Of a stretch of 64,000 bases of DNA, positions 41,393 to 51,067 are shown piece by piece. Within the stretch, counting starts at the first letter, position 1. Each line of letters starts with the position of its first letter. Below the pieces are notes generated by a model that had not been told where the DNA came from, did no database searches, and saw only the letters and a list, made by a program, of their open reading frames with translations. Source of the DNA: Lachnospiraceae bacterium (GTDB taxonomy: Bacteria > Bacillota > Clostridia > Lachnospirales > Lachnospiraceae); NCBI GenBank assembly GCA_017521985.1, contig JAFXAZ010000017.1, forward strand, positions 1-64,000, in the 5' to 3' direction. The translations under genes were made by a program, and so were the position numbers.

Positions 41393-42013
41393 TTATATTC
41401 TTTCAAAACCCTTAAGCCACTCTCTTTTAATTAGTTCATGACCTTCGGTAGTCGGATGCACGCCGTCTCTTAACCAGTAGTCAGCCGGTGCAAGCTTGGT
41501 TGCCTCATCAAACTTGTCCTGCAGCGGAATAAATGACAAATTAAATTTCTCCGCAATCATTCTGGCCTTTGCTGCACGCTTCTCAACTTCCGGACGGAAT
41601 ACATCCCATGCGTCCTCCGTTGCAGTTCCCTTTAATACAAATGGCTCCAAAATCATAATCTTGATGTCCGGCAGTGCTTCCTTGATTTCCTCAATCATCA
41701 TGGAATAAATATTAAAGTATTTCTCCGCATCTACACCATTTTCTTTGGAAACCTCATGCCACACGTCATTTACACCAATTAAAATACTCATTACGTCCGG
41801 CTTTAAATTGATAATGTCGCTTTTAATTCTGGCATACACATCTACCACCCTGTTGCCACTGATGCCGCGGTTAAAAAAAGTATACTCACCCGGATGTTCA
41901 AAGCCTAAAGTTCCTTTTACCAAAACCGGATAACCCACACCTACATTGCTGTCGTTATCTCTTGCGCGACCCGCATCCGTAATGGAATCACCCTGGAATA
42001 AAATCGTTTTCAT
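41393..42013 (-). CDS. SGNH/GDSL-family hydrolase
   Basis: A 206-aa protein without a signal peptide. Block I is LFQGDSITD with the nucleophile Ser, block II RGISGNRV (Gly), block III IGVNDVW (Asn) and block V DGVHPTTEGH (Asp and His), the complete SGNH set. Such enzymes remove acyl or acetyl groups from lipids or sugars. A carbohydrate esterase role is common in gut Lachnospiraceae, but the substrate cannot be told. Confidence 0.9.
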   Translation of the reverse strand: MKTILFQGDSITDAGRARDNDSNVGVGYPVLVKGTLGFEHPGEYTFFNRGISGNRVVDVYARIKSDIINLKPDVMSILIGVNDVWHEVSKENGVDAEKYFNIYSMMIEEIKEALPDIKIMILEPFVLKGTATEDAWDVFRPEVEKRAAKARMIAEKFNLSFIPLQDKFDEATKLAPADYWLRDGVHPTTEGHELIKREWLKGFERI

Positions 42014-42082
42014 AAAAACCTCCTGTATGCGATTTTGTTAAATTAAATATAGTCCGATATTTTAGAAAAGTCAATAAACCAC

Positions 42083-42778
42083 CTAAAACCCAAACACATT
42101 CTCCACACAATCCCTACCAAAAGTCTCCACCGCCATGCGATACATGGCCTTTGCATGTATTCTGTCATGCCATAAAAACCGTCGCATCATTTTTCTCAAA
42201 GACCACATTTCACCGTAACTGCCCTCGAAAACCGGATTGTCCAAAAAACCTTCTGTTTTTTCTAAAAGTTCAAAACCTCTTTTGCGGCACTCGTATATCG
42301 TTCCCTCGTTGTCCGCGTCAATACCAATTTCTCCGAAGTAATAAGAATTCACGTTCTTCGTGTGCTCATACATTTCCTGTGCTGTTCGTGGTACTGAACC
42401 ATAAAACGTATTTCTTTTTGGTAGGCAGCTTTCCTTTTTATCCGGCACAGACAAATATAAATTATAAAAATCTAGGGCAGATTGTAAAACCGTTTCTTTT
42501 AACTGCAAATACTCTTCCTTGGTCAAAGGCCCGGTTTCTGTATCAAAAATAATATCAGAGTCTGCATCTTTAATCTCCAGATTACTGTTCTTTTCCTGAA
42601 TAATTTCTACTGTAATATTTTCTAATGCAGGCTCTTTTCTCCAATTCAAATACGAACTTATTTCATCCGGTATTTTTTCTATTGCCTCATCCAAATTCGC
42701 ACCTCTCGTAAATGCACCTATACATTCCTCAGAATAAAGCAAGGTATCATCCCCATTGTGCTCCCATATAAATCTCAT
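42083..42778 (-). CDS. Hypothetical protein with HicB-like N-terminal segment
   Basis: A 231-aa protein from the ATG at 42778 behind GGAGGTG; a GTG three codons earlier is possible. The N-terminal stretch CIGAFTRGANLDEAIEKIPDEISSYL resembles the HicB antitoxin-like fold. The C-terminal ~70 residues (SLRKMMRRFLWHDRIHAKAMYRM) look like a DinB-type helical bundle end. No HicA toxin is next to it. Function unknown. Confidence 0.6.
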   Translation of the reverse strand: MRFIWEHNGDDTLLYSEECIGAFTRGANLDEAIEKIPDEISSYLNWRKEPALENITVEIIQEKNSNLEIKDADSDIIFDTETGPLTKEEYLQLKETVLQSALDFYNLYLSVPDKKESCLPKRNTFYGSVPRTAQEMYEHTKNVNSYYFGEIGIDADNEGTIYECRKRGFELLEKTEGFLDNPVFEGSYGEMWSLRKMMRRFLWHDRIHAKAMYRMAVETFGRDCVENVFGF

Positions 42779-42804
42779 GTTTTGCACCTCCGCAATTCAA
42801 CTGG

Positions 42805-43068
42805 TTACTCTTCCATCTCCATATACGCTTCCGCAACTCGCTTGTATTCAAATTCACGACTAATTTTCTCTACGCGAAAACCATCCTTTTCCATAATGCT
42901 TCGATAAATATAAAGGCCATCCTCTTGAATGCATTCATCCTTTATCAAAGCTCCTACCACATAGTGCTTGCCTTCAAAATCAAATTCATCCATAAGTGCC
43001 AGCTCCACCTCGGACCCATCCTTTGTTGTTACATTAAATGTTACATATTCGCCATAATCTTTTTCCAT
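42805..43068 (-). CDS. DUF1292-like small acidic protein
   Basis: An 87-aa protein from the ATG at 43068 (AGGAG 7 nt upstream). The pattern VTFNVTTKDGSEVELALMDEFDFEGKHYVVGAL is that of the DUF1292/YrzB family, whose function is not established. It lies in a small-gene run with the Nudix gene (10-bp gap). Confidence 0.65.
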   Translation of the reverse strand: MEKDYGEYVTFNVTTKDGSEVELALMDEFDFEGKHYVVGALIKDECIQEDGLYIYRSIMEKDGFRVEKISREFEYKRVAEAYMEMEE

Positions 43069-43078
43069 TACGTTTCTC

Positions 43079-43570
43079 CTAACACTCCTGTAATTCCACA
43101 AATTCCTCCCCTTCAGAATTAGTTACACCTATATATACTTTATCTGTAAATCTCCCTATTTTGCAAAAATGCTCCATCATATACTTCGCAGAGAAAGGCA
43201 TTTCCAACGCGTGAATTTCATTCACAGAAAACCACTTGCATGTGCCTTCTGTAGAAATTAAGTTCTCATTCACTTCATCTTTTAACTTAGCAAAGAAATA
43301 ATAATTTTGCCGGATTTCACCATTGGTACGTCTAAGCGTAATATACCGCATGGCAAGACCTTCTATATCTTTTTCAAGAAGTCCCAGTTCTTCTTTCAAT
43401 TCTCTAAGTACACATGCCTTCGGATCATTTAGTTCATCGGGTTCAAAATGCCCTCCTGCTGAGCCTGTCCAGACATTGTTTACTACCCTGCCGCCCTGTC
43501 TGTAAAGTAACAATACCTGTTCTTCTTTGAGCAGATAAATCGCGGTCATATTTCTTAATTTACCATTCAT
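43079..43570 (-). CDS. Nudix hydrolase
   Basis: A 163-aa protein from the ATG at 43570 (GAGGAG upstream). The Nudix box is GGHFEPDELNDPKACVLRELKEELGL; the spacing between the first Glu and the REL motif is two residues longer than the canonical 23-residue box, but the REL-KEE-LGL core is kept. It should hydrolyse a nucleoside diphosphate linked to another group. The substrate is unknown. Confidence 0.85.
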   Translation of the reverse strand: MNGKLRNMTAIYLLKEEQVLLLYRQGGRVVNNVWTGSAGGHFEPDELNDPKACVLRELKEELGLLEKDIEGLAMRYITLRRTNGEIRQNYYFFAKLKDEVNENLISTEGTCKWFSVNEIHALEMPFSAKYMMEHFCKIGRFTDKVYIGVTNSEGEEFVELQEC

Positions 43571-43640
43571 ATAATTGCTCCTCAAATCCCCTTATCCAGA
43601 ATCTTACTTTAACTATACCATGTCACATCATCATAAGCAA

Positions 43641-43659
43641 AGAAAAAGCCCGGCGCTTT
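43641..43659 (-). terminator. Short terminator after the anti-sigma gene
   Basis: On the minus strand AAAGC pairs with GCTTT around GCCGG, followed by a T-rich run. It is 35 bp past the anti-sigma stop. Confidence 0.5.
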
Positions 43660-43693
43660 ATAAAAAATGCCAAACTTTTTCTCCCGCGTTACT

Positions 43694-44317
43694 TTATCTG
43701 CTAAATTCCACTTCCCATGTTCCACTCATGGTAAGTGGTTGTTCTGCTTTTGCTCCACCTACAAAGGCACGAATAACCAGTTTGTAGGTTCCGGTACCAA
43801 GCTCTTTTGCAGGAACAATAATCGTTGCCTGGCCGTCCACCACTTTTTCCATGGCAGTTGGCTCACCTTTCATCACTACCTTGCCGGATGCATCCAATAT
43901 CTCGTAATTTTCTACGCCAAGCTCCTGAATCGTAAAATAAGGTGCAACCTTTGGATTGACCATAGTTACAGAAATAGTAAGTTCTTCTGTGGAATCCAAG
44001 ATTGTAACTTCCAGTTCATCCGTCGCTTGCTCATAGGCAGTTCCTGTTACTGCGCCTTGCCAATTTTTAATATCTTTAAAAAATCCCTTGAGCTGGCCGC
44101 TTGCCGCCAAAGCAGTAACGCCTGTGATACAAAGGCATAAAACCAAAGATGCTGCAACAACGGCTGTTCTTCTAAAAAATGTATTTAATGTTTTCTTCAT
44201 AGTTTGATTCTCCACTTCTAAATTTGATGTTTTATAGCACCGGCTGATAATGCGATCCTGCATCTCGTCCGGCATTTTAATTTCTTTTATTTTTGCTGCT
44301 AACTGCTGTGTTTTCAT
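43694..44317 (-). CDS. Probable anti-sigma factor (membrane, extracytoplasmic sensor)
   Basis: A 207-aa protein whose ATG directly follows the sigma-factor stop (TAAATG). Residues 1-45 are cytoplasmic (MPDEMQDRIISRCYK), then one membrane helix (AVVAASLVLCLCITGVTALAA, ~52-72). A ~135-residue extracytoplasmic beta-rich domain follows. The anti-sigma role is inferred from position and topology; no zinc-binding HxxxCxxC motif is seen. Confidence 0.75.
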   Translation of the reverse strand: MKTQQLAAKIKEIKMPDEMQDRIISRCYKTSNLEVENQTMKKTLNTFFRRTAVVAASLVLCLCITGVTALAASGQLKGFFKDIKNWQGAVTGTAYEQATDELEVTILDSTEELTISVTMVNPKVAPYFTIQELGVENYEILDASGKVVMKGEPTAMEKVVDGQATIIVPAKELGTGTYKLVIRAFVGGAKAEQPLTMSGTWEVEFSR

Positions 44318-44806
44318 TTACATATACTCCTTTCGATATGTTTTTTCCAACAACTTGCGCCCCTTTTGAAGCCGCATCTTCACTGCAGACGTGGTTTTTC
44401 CTATCACCTTTGCAATGTCCTCTATACGATACTCTTCCACATAATACAAAATTAAAACAATCCGAAATTTCTCCGGCAACGTCATAAGAGCTTCCAAAAT
44501 GCCACTGTCAGAATCCCCCGCCGCAAATTCTTGTATTTGGTCCAAATCTATCATAGGATGACGTGCTCTAAACCGAAGCAGGTCTTTACATTTATTACTA
44601 GCCACTGTGATAAGCCACGCTTTTTCATGCTCTGCATCCTTGAACTCAGACTTTTTAAGCAAATACGTTATCATGGTTTCTTGAATCACATCCTCCGCAT
44701 CGCTTGCATTTCCAAGTGTGATAAGACATAATCGAAACAGCATATTCCCATATGTATGAACAACTCTCTCCACATCACCAGCCGGCCGCGCCAATGATTT
44801 TTCCAT
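44318..44806 (-). CDS. ECF-type RNA polymerase sigma factor
   Basis: A 162-aa protein. Region 2 is VHTYGNMLFRLCLITLGNASDAEDVIQETMITYL (-10 recognition), and region 4 is EALMTLPEKFRIVLILYYVEEYRIEDIAKVIGKTTSAVKMRLQKGRKLL with a helix-turn-helix (-35 recognition). This is a two-region ECF sigma. It is co-transcribed and translationally coupled with the membrane protein downstream, the usual ECF/anti-sigma arrangement for an envelope signal. Confidence 0.92.
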   Translation of the reverse strand: MEKSLARPAGDVERVVHTYGNMLFRLCLITLGNASDAEDVIQETMITYLLKKSEFKDAEHEKAWLITVASNKCKDLLRFRARHPMIDLDQIQEFAAGDSDSGILEALMTLPEKFRIVLILYYVEEYRIEDIAKVIGKTTSAVKMRLQKGRKLLEKTYRKEYM

Positions 44807-44994
44807 CTCATCAACCTCCTTTCACTTTATACACGTCTGAATATATAGTTTGGTCAATTTTTATAAATATTTTTACACAAGAAATAGAGTAGAGAAGCAC
44901 TTCATCCATACCATTACTGATACCGACTTGTGGTTCACTACATTTGGCGGTAACTACCCGTGGCTAGACTTTCACTAGCTTCTAATAACATAAA

Positions 44995-45047
44995 AGTGAA
45001 CTGTTACTAAGTCCACTATTTTGCTTGAACTCTAGTAACAGCTCACT
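44995..45047 (-). terminator. Long inverted repeat after the Rpn gene
   Basis: AGTGAACTGTTACTA (44995-45009) and TAGTAACAGCTCACT (45033-45047) pair over 15 bp with one G-U pair. On the minus strand TTTTA follows. It begins right after the Rpn stop and is probably its terminator. The rest of 44807-44994 holds no gene I can see. Confidence 0.55.
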
Positions 45048-45052
45048 TTCAC

Positions 45053-46114
45053 TTACCTATTCTTTTCCGCACTCAAATATTCTTTTGCAGCCTCATAGTC
45101 CTCTACACGTATTTTTAAAACCTCACACGCTTCCCAAACTGAAAGGCCAAATGCCTTCATAACATTTTCAACACTGGTAACATCCTTCTCGTTACTCACC
45201 TGCTGTGTCACCTGCTGTGTCACCTGCTGTGTCACCTGCTGCGTTACCTGCTGCGTTACCTGCTGCGTTACTTCCTCTGTCACACGCTTTGTCACCTTCT
45301 CTGTGACCCTGTCAATCACACCATCACTCCAATTACACATGATATTTACCTTCTCTTCCAACTCTCTCTTCGTTGCAATATGGTACTCCTCCTCCATGAT
45401 ATGTAGCTTCTCTTCGGCTTTCATCTCTTCACTGGCAAGCACTGCTAAAAGTCTTAAAAGCTTCTGATACTCATTTTCCCTATAATCTGAATCAAGAGGA
45501 TTACCTAGACAGAGCATCACTACGCTTAGCAAATCATATCTGGCAGGCTTGGAATAATTCCCATATACCTTCTTTTGTTGAATACTATATTCCGTTATCG
45601 TGTTCTGCAAGTACTTCGGAGCATTCATGCACACCCATATGGAATAAACCTTCTTGATATCATTATAGTCATCTCCGGTAAATTCCTTCTCTTTCTGTGA
45701 TGAGATTAATCTTGCTCCATAGTATATGCCTCTTGTTACCAAATCATGCCCCGGATAGAATTTATTTTGAGCCTCTACGTTAATAATAATCTTGATTCTC
45801 TTCTTCGCGGGTGTAATTGCATGAAATAGTATATCGAATCTTGCTTCCCCTTCCTTCGGAACTTTATCTTGTGTATCTCGACCAATAATACTCTCGTTTG
45901 TCTTACCTGGCGCCACATAAACCTTGGAAATAACCGGTTCTCCTTCGATGCACTGCACAATTGTCTCTATAGGCAGTCCACGAAATTCCACCGTAACTCT
46001 GCTCATAATCCACGCCAAAATATATTTATCACTTAGTACATTCTTTACCTCAGTATCATACCGGGCTTTATCTTTCGTAATATCAACTACATGTGCAATA
46101 TTCGTTTCTTCCAA
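45053..46114 (-). CDS. Rpn-family PD-(D/E)XK nuclease (recombination-promoting/transposase-like)
   Basis: About 353 aa. The N-terminal domain has the Rpn pattern: KYILAWIMSRVTVEFRG, EARFDILFHA (Asp), KIIINVEAQN (Glu-x-Gln core) and YYGARLISSQ. The middle is helical, and the C-terminal part carries repeated VTQQ units. The frame extends to TTG 46165, but the TTG at 46114 has GCGAGG 8 nt upstream and is preferred; no ATG is well placed. Rpn proteins are RecA-independent recombination nucleases, often scattered in gut bacteria. Confidence 0.8.
   Translation of the reverse strand: MEETNIAHVVDITKDKARYDTEVKNVLSDKYILAWIMSRVTVEFRGLPIETIVQCIEGEPVISKVYVAPGKTNESIIGRDTQDKVPKEGEARFDILFHAITPAKKRIKIIINVEAQNKFYPGHDLVTRGIYYGARLISSQKEKEFTGDDYNDIKKVYSIWVCMNAPKYLQNTITEYSIQQKKVYGNYSKPARYDLLSVVMLCLGNPLDSDYRENEYQKLLRLLAVLASEEMKAEEKLHIMEEEYHIATKRELEEKVNIMCNWSDGVIDRVTEKVTKRVTEEVTQQVTQQVTQQVTQQVTQQVTQQVSNEKDVTSVENVMKAFGLSVWEACEVLKIRVEDYEAAKEYLSAEKNR
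45197..45268. repeat. Six 12-bp tandem repeats inside the Rpn gene
   Basis: The unit CACCTGCTGTGT (first three) or TACCTGCTGCGT-type variants occurs six times in register and encodes VTQQ repeats. A degenerate unit (TACTTCCTCTGT) follows. Gain or loss of units would keep the frame. Confidence 0.9.
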
Positions 46115-46271
46115 TTTCCGTACCTCGCTTTCCTGATTAGTACTAGGAACCTGCCTATGCAACAAGTCCCTTTATCTTTGGTACAAGAATTCACTGTAGT
46201 ATATATTACAATTTTAGAATAACATATTGGGGTTGCCGAAACAACCCCAACATTCTTGAAATCAAAATAAA

Positions 46272-48569
46272 CTATTTCTCCAACTGTTTCTGCTGGTTAT
46301 AATTAATCAAACTGCCTGCTTTTACAATGGTGCGTTCTTCTGCTGTCATGTCAGCGATGTAGAGGGAGATTTCCTTTACGTCATCGCCAATTACGTAAGC
46401 CTTGATGTCCTTCATGTTACCGTCTAAAATATTGCGGATACCTGGCACAAAGATATAGTCGCCCACTTCGAATTCCGGTGTTTCCTTCATCTGGAATGGA
46501 ATCATACCCCAGTTCATTACGTTGGAACGGTAACGCTTGGTTGCATATTCCAAACAAATGTTGGCAAGTCCCCCTAATACTCTCTGGCAGCTTGCAGCCT
46601 GTTCACGAGCAGAACCATCACCCGGACGCATTGCATAAACCATGCTTCCGATTTCGGTTTCGGTGCATTTCACATCTGCACAACCATCGATAGTCTGAAT
46701 CTTTGCAAAAATATCTTTTAACGCAGGTTCTACCTCACAAGGAACGTTACCTTCACGTCTTGCTTTTTCAATTACGTCCACTTCCTTTGCACGACCAACG
46801 TACTGTGGGTCACGTCTGGAAAGAGTAAACTCAGCCAGACCTAAAGGATTGGAACGGTAGGAAGATGTTTCGCCGGATGGAATAAGCTCATCGGTAGTTG
46901 TTACATCATCCATAATCTTGGAGCATACTTTTAACAAAATATTGTCTGTTAAAGCACTCATCTGTGGCCAGTCTTTGATATTTGGACCGTAAACTAAATC
47001 TTTTTCCACTTCTGCTTTACCAAAGCCCTGATATACACGGCTGTTGTATGCAGATGCGTCAAAATCGTATGCCGGAATTTCATAATCTTCCGCATACTGC
47101 TCTGCGCTGGTTAAGTAGCCGCCGTTTGCACCGGTTGCTGCGATAGAGCGAGCGTCCATAAGCGCTACGGCTGACATCTGTCCTACGCCCGGCTTAGAAC
47201 CTTCGCGGTTCGGGAAGTTTCTGGTAGTATGACGAATGCTAAGGGCATTATTAGCCGGTGTATCGCCTGCGCCGAAGCATGGACCACAGAATGCGGTCTT
47301 TACGGTAACGCCTGCTGCCATTAAATCGCTGATAGCACCCTTCTTTAATAAGTCCATAAATACCGGCTGGCTGGAAGGATATACAGACATGGTAAATGTG
47401 TCGTTTCCACAGGAAGCATTCTTTAAAATATGTGCTGCTGCCATTACGTTAGAGTAATTACCGCCGGCACAGCCTGCTACGATACCCTGCTGAACTTTTA
47501 ACTTACCATTTTTAATTTTGTCGGTAAGGGTAAAGCAAGCCTTGTCACCGGAAAGCTTTTTCGCTTCCACTTCTACGCTTCGTAAAATATCACCTAAATT
47601 TGCGTTTAATTCATCTATGGTGTAAACATTGCTTGGATGGAAAGGAAGTGCGATCATTGGCTTCACTTCACTTAAGTTCACATAAACCATACCATCATAG
47701 TACGCAACATCTGCCGGTTTTAATTCCTTGTAGTCGTCACCACGTCCATGCAGCGTAAGGAAAGCCTTAGTATCCTCATCTGTTTGCCAAATAGAGGATA
47801 GACAAGTAGTTTCCGTGGTCATAACATCCACACCATTACGGAAATCGGTATCCATGGAAGCAATACCAGGACCCACAAATTCCATAACTTTGTTTTTCAC
47901 GTAGCCTTTCTTAAATACGGCACCGATAATCGCCAGTGCAATATCGTGAGGACCTACGCCTGGTCTTGGAGCGCCGTCCAGATAAATACCTACCACACCC
48001 GGATAAGCGATGTCGTATGTATCTCTAAGCAACTGCTTAACGAGCTCACCGCCGCCTTCACCGATTGCCATGGTACCAAGCGCACCATAGCGGGTGTGGC
48101 TGTCAGATCCTAAAATCATTTTTCCGCAGCCTGCCATCATCTCACGCATATACTGATGCATAACCGCAATATGTGGTGGTACAAAGATACCGCCGTATTT
48201 TTTGGCAGCAGACAAACCAAATACATGGTCATCCTCATTAATAGTACCGCCAACTGCACAAAGAGAATTGTGGCAGTTTGTAAGTACATAAGGAATTGGA
48301 AATTCCTTCATGCCGGAAGCTTTGGCCGTCTGCACAATACCTACAAAGGTAATATCATGGGATGTCATAGCATCAAAACGAATTTTTAAATGCTCCATAT
48401 TGTCTGCGGTATTGTGTGCTTCCAAAATACGATATGCGATGCTGCCTTTTCTAGCTGCTTCTTTATCCACAGCCTGACCTGCAGCCGCACATCTTAAGTT
48501 ATATTCTTCTTCTGAAACTACGCTAGTGCCATTTAATAAATACGCACCGCCTTCATATAATTTAACCAT
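46272..48569 (-). CDS. acn: Aconitate hydratase (aconitase family)
   Basis: A 765-aa protein. [4Fe-4S] ligands appear as Cys in [13 protein letters not shown] and the C-x2-C of [15 protein letters not shown]. Other family motifs are [14 protein letters not shown] and the C-terminal swivel domain with [19 protein letters not shown]. This is a clostridial-type aconitase near the mitochondrial-like branch. Its place after isocitrate dehydrogenase and citrate synthase supports aconitase (citrate to isocitrate) over other hydratases. Confidence 0.88.
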   Translation of the reverse strand: MVKLYEGGAYLLNGTSVVSEEEYNLRCAAAGQAVDKEAARKGSIAYRILEAHNTADNMEHLKIRFDAMTSHDITFVGIVQTAKASGMKEFPIPYVLTNCHNSLCAVGGTINEDDHVFGLSAAKKYGGIFVPPHIAVMHQYMREMMAGCGKMILGSDSHTRYGALGTMAIGEGGGELVKQLLRDTYDIAYPGVVGIYLDGAPRPGVGPHDIALAIIGAVFKKGYVKNKVMEFVGPGIASMDTDFRNGVDVMTTETTCLSSIWQTDEDTKAFLTLHGRGDDYKELKPADVAYYDGMVYVNLSEVKPMIALPFHPSNVYTIDELNANLGDILRSVEVEAKKLSGDKACFTLTDKIKNGKLKVQQGIVAGCAGGNYSNVMAAAHILKNASCGNDTFTMSVYPSSQPVFMDLLKKGAISDLMAAGVTVKTAFCGPCFGAGDTPANNALSIRHTTRNFPNREGSKPGVGQMSAVALMDARSIAATGANGGYLTSAEQYAEDYEIPAYDFDASAYNSRVYQGFGKAEVEKDLVYGPNIKDWPQMSALTDNILLKVCSKIMDDVTTTDELIPSGETSSYRSNPLGLAEFTLSRRDPQYVGRAKEVDVIEKARREGNVPCEVEPALKDIFAKIQTIDGCADVKCTETEIGSMVYAMRPGDGSAREQAASCQRVLGGLANICLEYATKRYRSNVMNWGMIPFQMKETPEFEVGDYIFVPGIRNILDGNMKDIKAYVIGDDVKEISLYIADMTAEERTIVKAGSLINYNQQKQLEK

Positions 48570-48592
48570 AAAAAGCCTCTTTCTATTGTCGA

Positions 48593-49591
48593 TTATAATG
48601 CTGCAATAATAGCATTTTTGTATTCTTCTGTGGTTGCACTGCCCTTTAAATCAGGAGTTAAATACTTGCCTTCTGCCAAAACAGCCTCTACAGCTGCACG
48701 AATTTTAGACGCGATATCATCCATGCCAAGATGTTCAAGCATCATACATGCAGAGAAAAGAAGTGCCGTTGGATTTGCAATGCCTTTACCTGCGATATCC
48801 GGTGCACTGCCGTGAACCGCTTCAAACATCGCATAGTCTGTCCCCAAATTACAAGAAGGAAGCAAACCTAAACCACCAATCAGACCACTGGTAAGGTCAG
48901 AAACAATATCTCCATAAAGATTTGGCATTACCAAAATATCATACTGGGTAGGATTCATTACTAACTGCATGCAAACATTATCTACAATAACATCCGTAGC
49001 GGTAATATCCGGATATTCCGCAGAAATCTCGCGGAAAATGTCAAGGAACATACCATCGGACATCTTTAAAATATTAGCTTTATGTACACAAGTTACTTTT
49101 TTACGTCCATGTGCTCTTGCATATTCAAACGCATCGCGAATAATACGGGTACTTGCTTTACGGGTAATAATCTTTGTGGCATGTACGGTATCTGCATCAA
49201 TCTGCTCTTCTACGCCTACATATAAATCTTCGGTATTTTCACGGAATGTAATAATATCAATATTTTCAAAACGAGTCTTTAACGCCGCACTGGACTTTGC
49301 AGGACGGATATTCGCGTATAAATCATATTTATTGCGAATGGTAACATTGATGGAACGGAATCCTTTACCTACCGGAGTGGTAATTGGGGACTTTAACAAT
49401 ACTTTTGTTTTATCGAAAGAAGCATACGCATCATCAGATACTAAAGCACCATTTTTCTCCATTTCCGCTGCACCTACGTTAAACATTTCATATGCTAAAT
49501 CAGCTCCGGCTGCATCTAAAATTTCTAACACGCAATCGGTAATTTCAGGACCGATACCGTCACCTTTAAAAACCGTAATTAACTTTTTCAT
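48593..49591 (-). CDS. Isocitrate dehydrogenase, NAD-type (IPMDH family)
   Basis: A 332-aa enzyme of the isocitrate/isopropylmalate dehydrogenase family, much shorter than the NADP-type Icd (~420 aa). It contains [28 protein letters not shown] (substrate arginines), [11 protein letters not shown] and [23 protein letters not shown] (metal aspartates). Serine/threonine-asparagine residues at the substrate phosphorylation-site position fit isocitrate, and the operon settles the choice. Its ATG overlaps the citrate synthase stop by 1 bp. Confidence 0.88.
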   Translation of the reverse strand: MKKLITVFKGDGIGPEITDCVLEILDAAGADLAYEMFNVGAAEMEKNGALVSDDAYASFDKTKVLLKSPITTPVGKGFRSINVTIRNKYDLYANIRPAKSSAALKTRFENIDIITFRENTEDLYVGVEEQIDADTVHATKIITRKASTRIIRDAFEYARAHGRKKVTCVHKANILKMSDGMFLDIFREISAEYPDITATDVIVDNVCMQLVMNPTQYDILVMPNLYGDIVSDLTSGLIGGLGLLPSCNLGTDYAMFEAVHGSAPDIAGKGIANPTALLFSACMMLEHLGMDDIASKIRAAVEAVLAEGKYLTPDLKGSATTEEYKNAIIAAL

Positions 49592-50928
49592 TATTTTCTT
49601 CCCTCCACAGGTTTAAATTCTACAGGCTCACCAACATACTTGGTAGCAGGACGCATAATCTTTCCGTCGTAAAGCTTATTTTCAATATTGTGTGCCAACC
49701 AGCCAACTGCACGTGCACATGCAAAAAGCGGTGTATAAATTTCCTTTGGAATATTTAACATATCATAAGCAAATCCGCTGTAATAGTCCACGTTATTGCT
49801 GGTAACTTTGCCGGTTTTCTTGGAAATCATCTCTCGTGCAATTTTTTCAAATAAAACACGGAACTCAAATTCTTCCATACGACCTTTTTCCATAGCTAAA
49901 TCGCGACAATATTCACGTAAAATTTCAGCACGCGGGTCAGACATGGTATAAACTGCATGCCCCATACCATAAACCAGGCCGGAATTGTCATAGAAATCTT
50001 TTGCCAGAATTCGTGTTATCACATCACGAATCTTTTCTTCATCCTTGGTAAAACCGATTTCATCAATAACCGCCTGCATCATGTCGTAACAACTTACGTT
50101 AGCACCGCCATGCTTTGGACCCTTTAAAGAGCCAATTGCACCGGACAACGTAGAGTAAATATCCGTACCGGTAGATGCCATAGCAACGCTGGTAAAGGTA
50201 GAGTTGTTACCACCGCCGTGGTCCGCATGAACCATAAGCAGGGTGTCTAACATTTTTGCCTCCTGAGGTGTAAACTTGGAATCCGCACGAAGCATGTATA
50301 AAATATTTTCTGCAATAGAAAATTCAGGTCTCGGATAATGAATAACCAGACTCTTCATCTGATAGTGATGCATCTGACTCTGATAACCATAACAAATAAT
50401 CAAAGGAAGCTTCCCTATGATATTAAGCCCTTTCAATACAGTCTGATAAGGATCGTTATCATCCGGCTTATCATCATAACTATATAAAGAAAGCACTGTA
50501 ATCTGAAGCAAATTCATCAAATCCTTGGACGGAGCTCGAAGCAAATTCATTTCCAAAAACTCTTTTGGAAGAGAATAACAGTCGCTGATGGTTTCCTTAA
50601 AGTTCTTTAACTCGATTTTATTTGGTAGATAACCAAACAATAACAAGAAGCAAACCTCTTCATAACCAAAATGCCCCTCACCCTTTCCGGCAACCAAGTC
50701 CTTTAATCTATAACCTCTATAATAAAGCTTACCATCCGTGTCCGTCTTTGCACCATCTACGTACTCATAACCTACTACGTCACTAATACGTGTAAGACCA
50801 ACGCGAACACCCGTGCCATCCTCGTTACGAAGCCCCTTCTTTACATCATATTCTTTAAATAATGCGCTTGGGATATCTGTATAATATGTAGACTTGCCAA
50901 ATGTCTGAGCGATAAAATTATTGTTCAT
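49591..50928 (-). CDS. gltA: Citrate synthase
   Basis: A 445-aa enzyme from the ATG at 50928 (GGGAGG upstream). Catalytic and binding motifs: VHADHGGGNNSTFTSVAMASTG (His), GPKHGGANVSCYDMM (His) and YGMGHAVYTMSDPRAEIL (His), with Asp further on. It opens the oxidative branch citrate - isocitrate - 2-oxoglutarate, probably for glutamate synthesis in an anaerobe. Confidence 0.94.
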   Translation of the reverse strand: MNNNFIAQTFGKSTYYTDIPSALFKEYDVKKGLRNEDGTGVRVGLTRISDVVGYEYVDGAKTDTDGKLYYRGYRLKDLVAGKGEGHFGYEEVCFLLLFGYLPNKIELKNFKETISDCYSLPKEFLEMNLLRAPSKDLMNLLQITVLSLYSYDDKPDDNDPYQTVLKGLNIIGKLPLIICYGYQSQMHHYQMKSLVIHYPRPEFSIAENILYMLRADSKFTPQEAKMLDTLLMVHADHGGGNNSTFTSVAMASTGTDIYSTLSGAIGSLKGPKHGGANVSCYDMMQAVIDEIGFTKDEEKIRDVITRILAKDFYDNSGLVYGMGHAVYTMSDPRAEILREYCRDLAMEKGRMEEFEFRVLFEKIAREMISKKTGKVTSNNVDYYSGFAYDMLNIPKEIYTPLFACARAVGWLAHNIENKLYDGKIMRPATKYVGEPVEFKPVEGRK

Positions 50929-50969
50929 AATGCATCCTCCCAATTTCCTAAATTACTACTTTGGAAGCT

Positions 50970-50998
50970 AGTTTAACACGTTATCACATAAAAGTCAA
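50970..50998 (-). promoter_or_regulatory. Promoter of the citrate synthase operon
   Basis: TTGACT (50993-50998), a 17-bp spacer and TAAACT (50970-50975) on the minus strand, 42 bp upstream of the start codon. Confidence 0.75.
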
Positions 50999-51040
50999 TG
51001 GAATTGTTCGATTGTATACATGTATTTTAAAATTCAATAA

Positions 51041-51066
51041 AACCTCTCATTTCTGAGAGGTTTTTT
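51041..51066. terminator. Bidirectional terminator
   Basis: AACCTCTCA pairs perfectly with TGAGAGGTT over TTTC. TTTTTT follows on the plus side and TTTTATT on the minus side. It ends the small membrane-protein gene before the citrate synthase promoter. Confidence 0.85.
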
Positions 51067-51067
51067 A

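Noticed and set aside
42083-42778. HicAB toxin-antitoxin system
   Set aside because: Only a HicB-like segment is present; no HicA-type gene is adjacent.
45197-45268. CRISPR-like array
   Set aside because: The 12-bp units are contiguous without spacers and code for VTQQ; no cas genes are present. No other CRISPR array was seen in the window.
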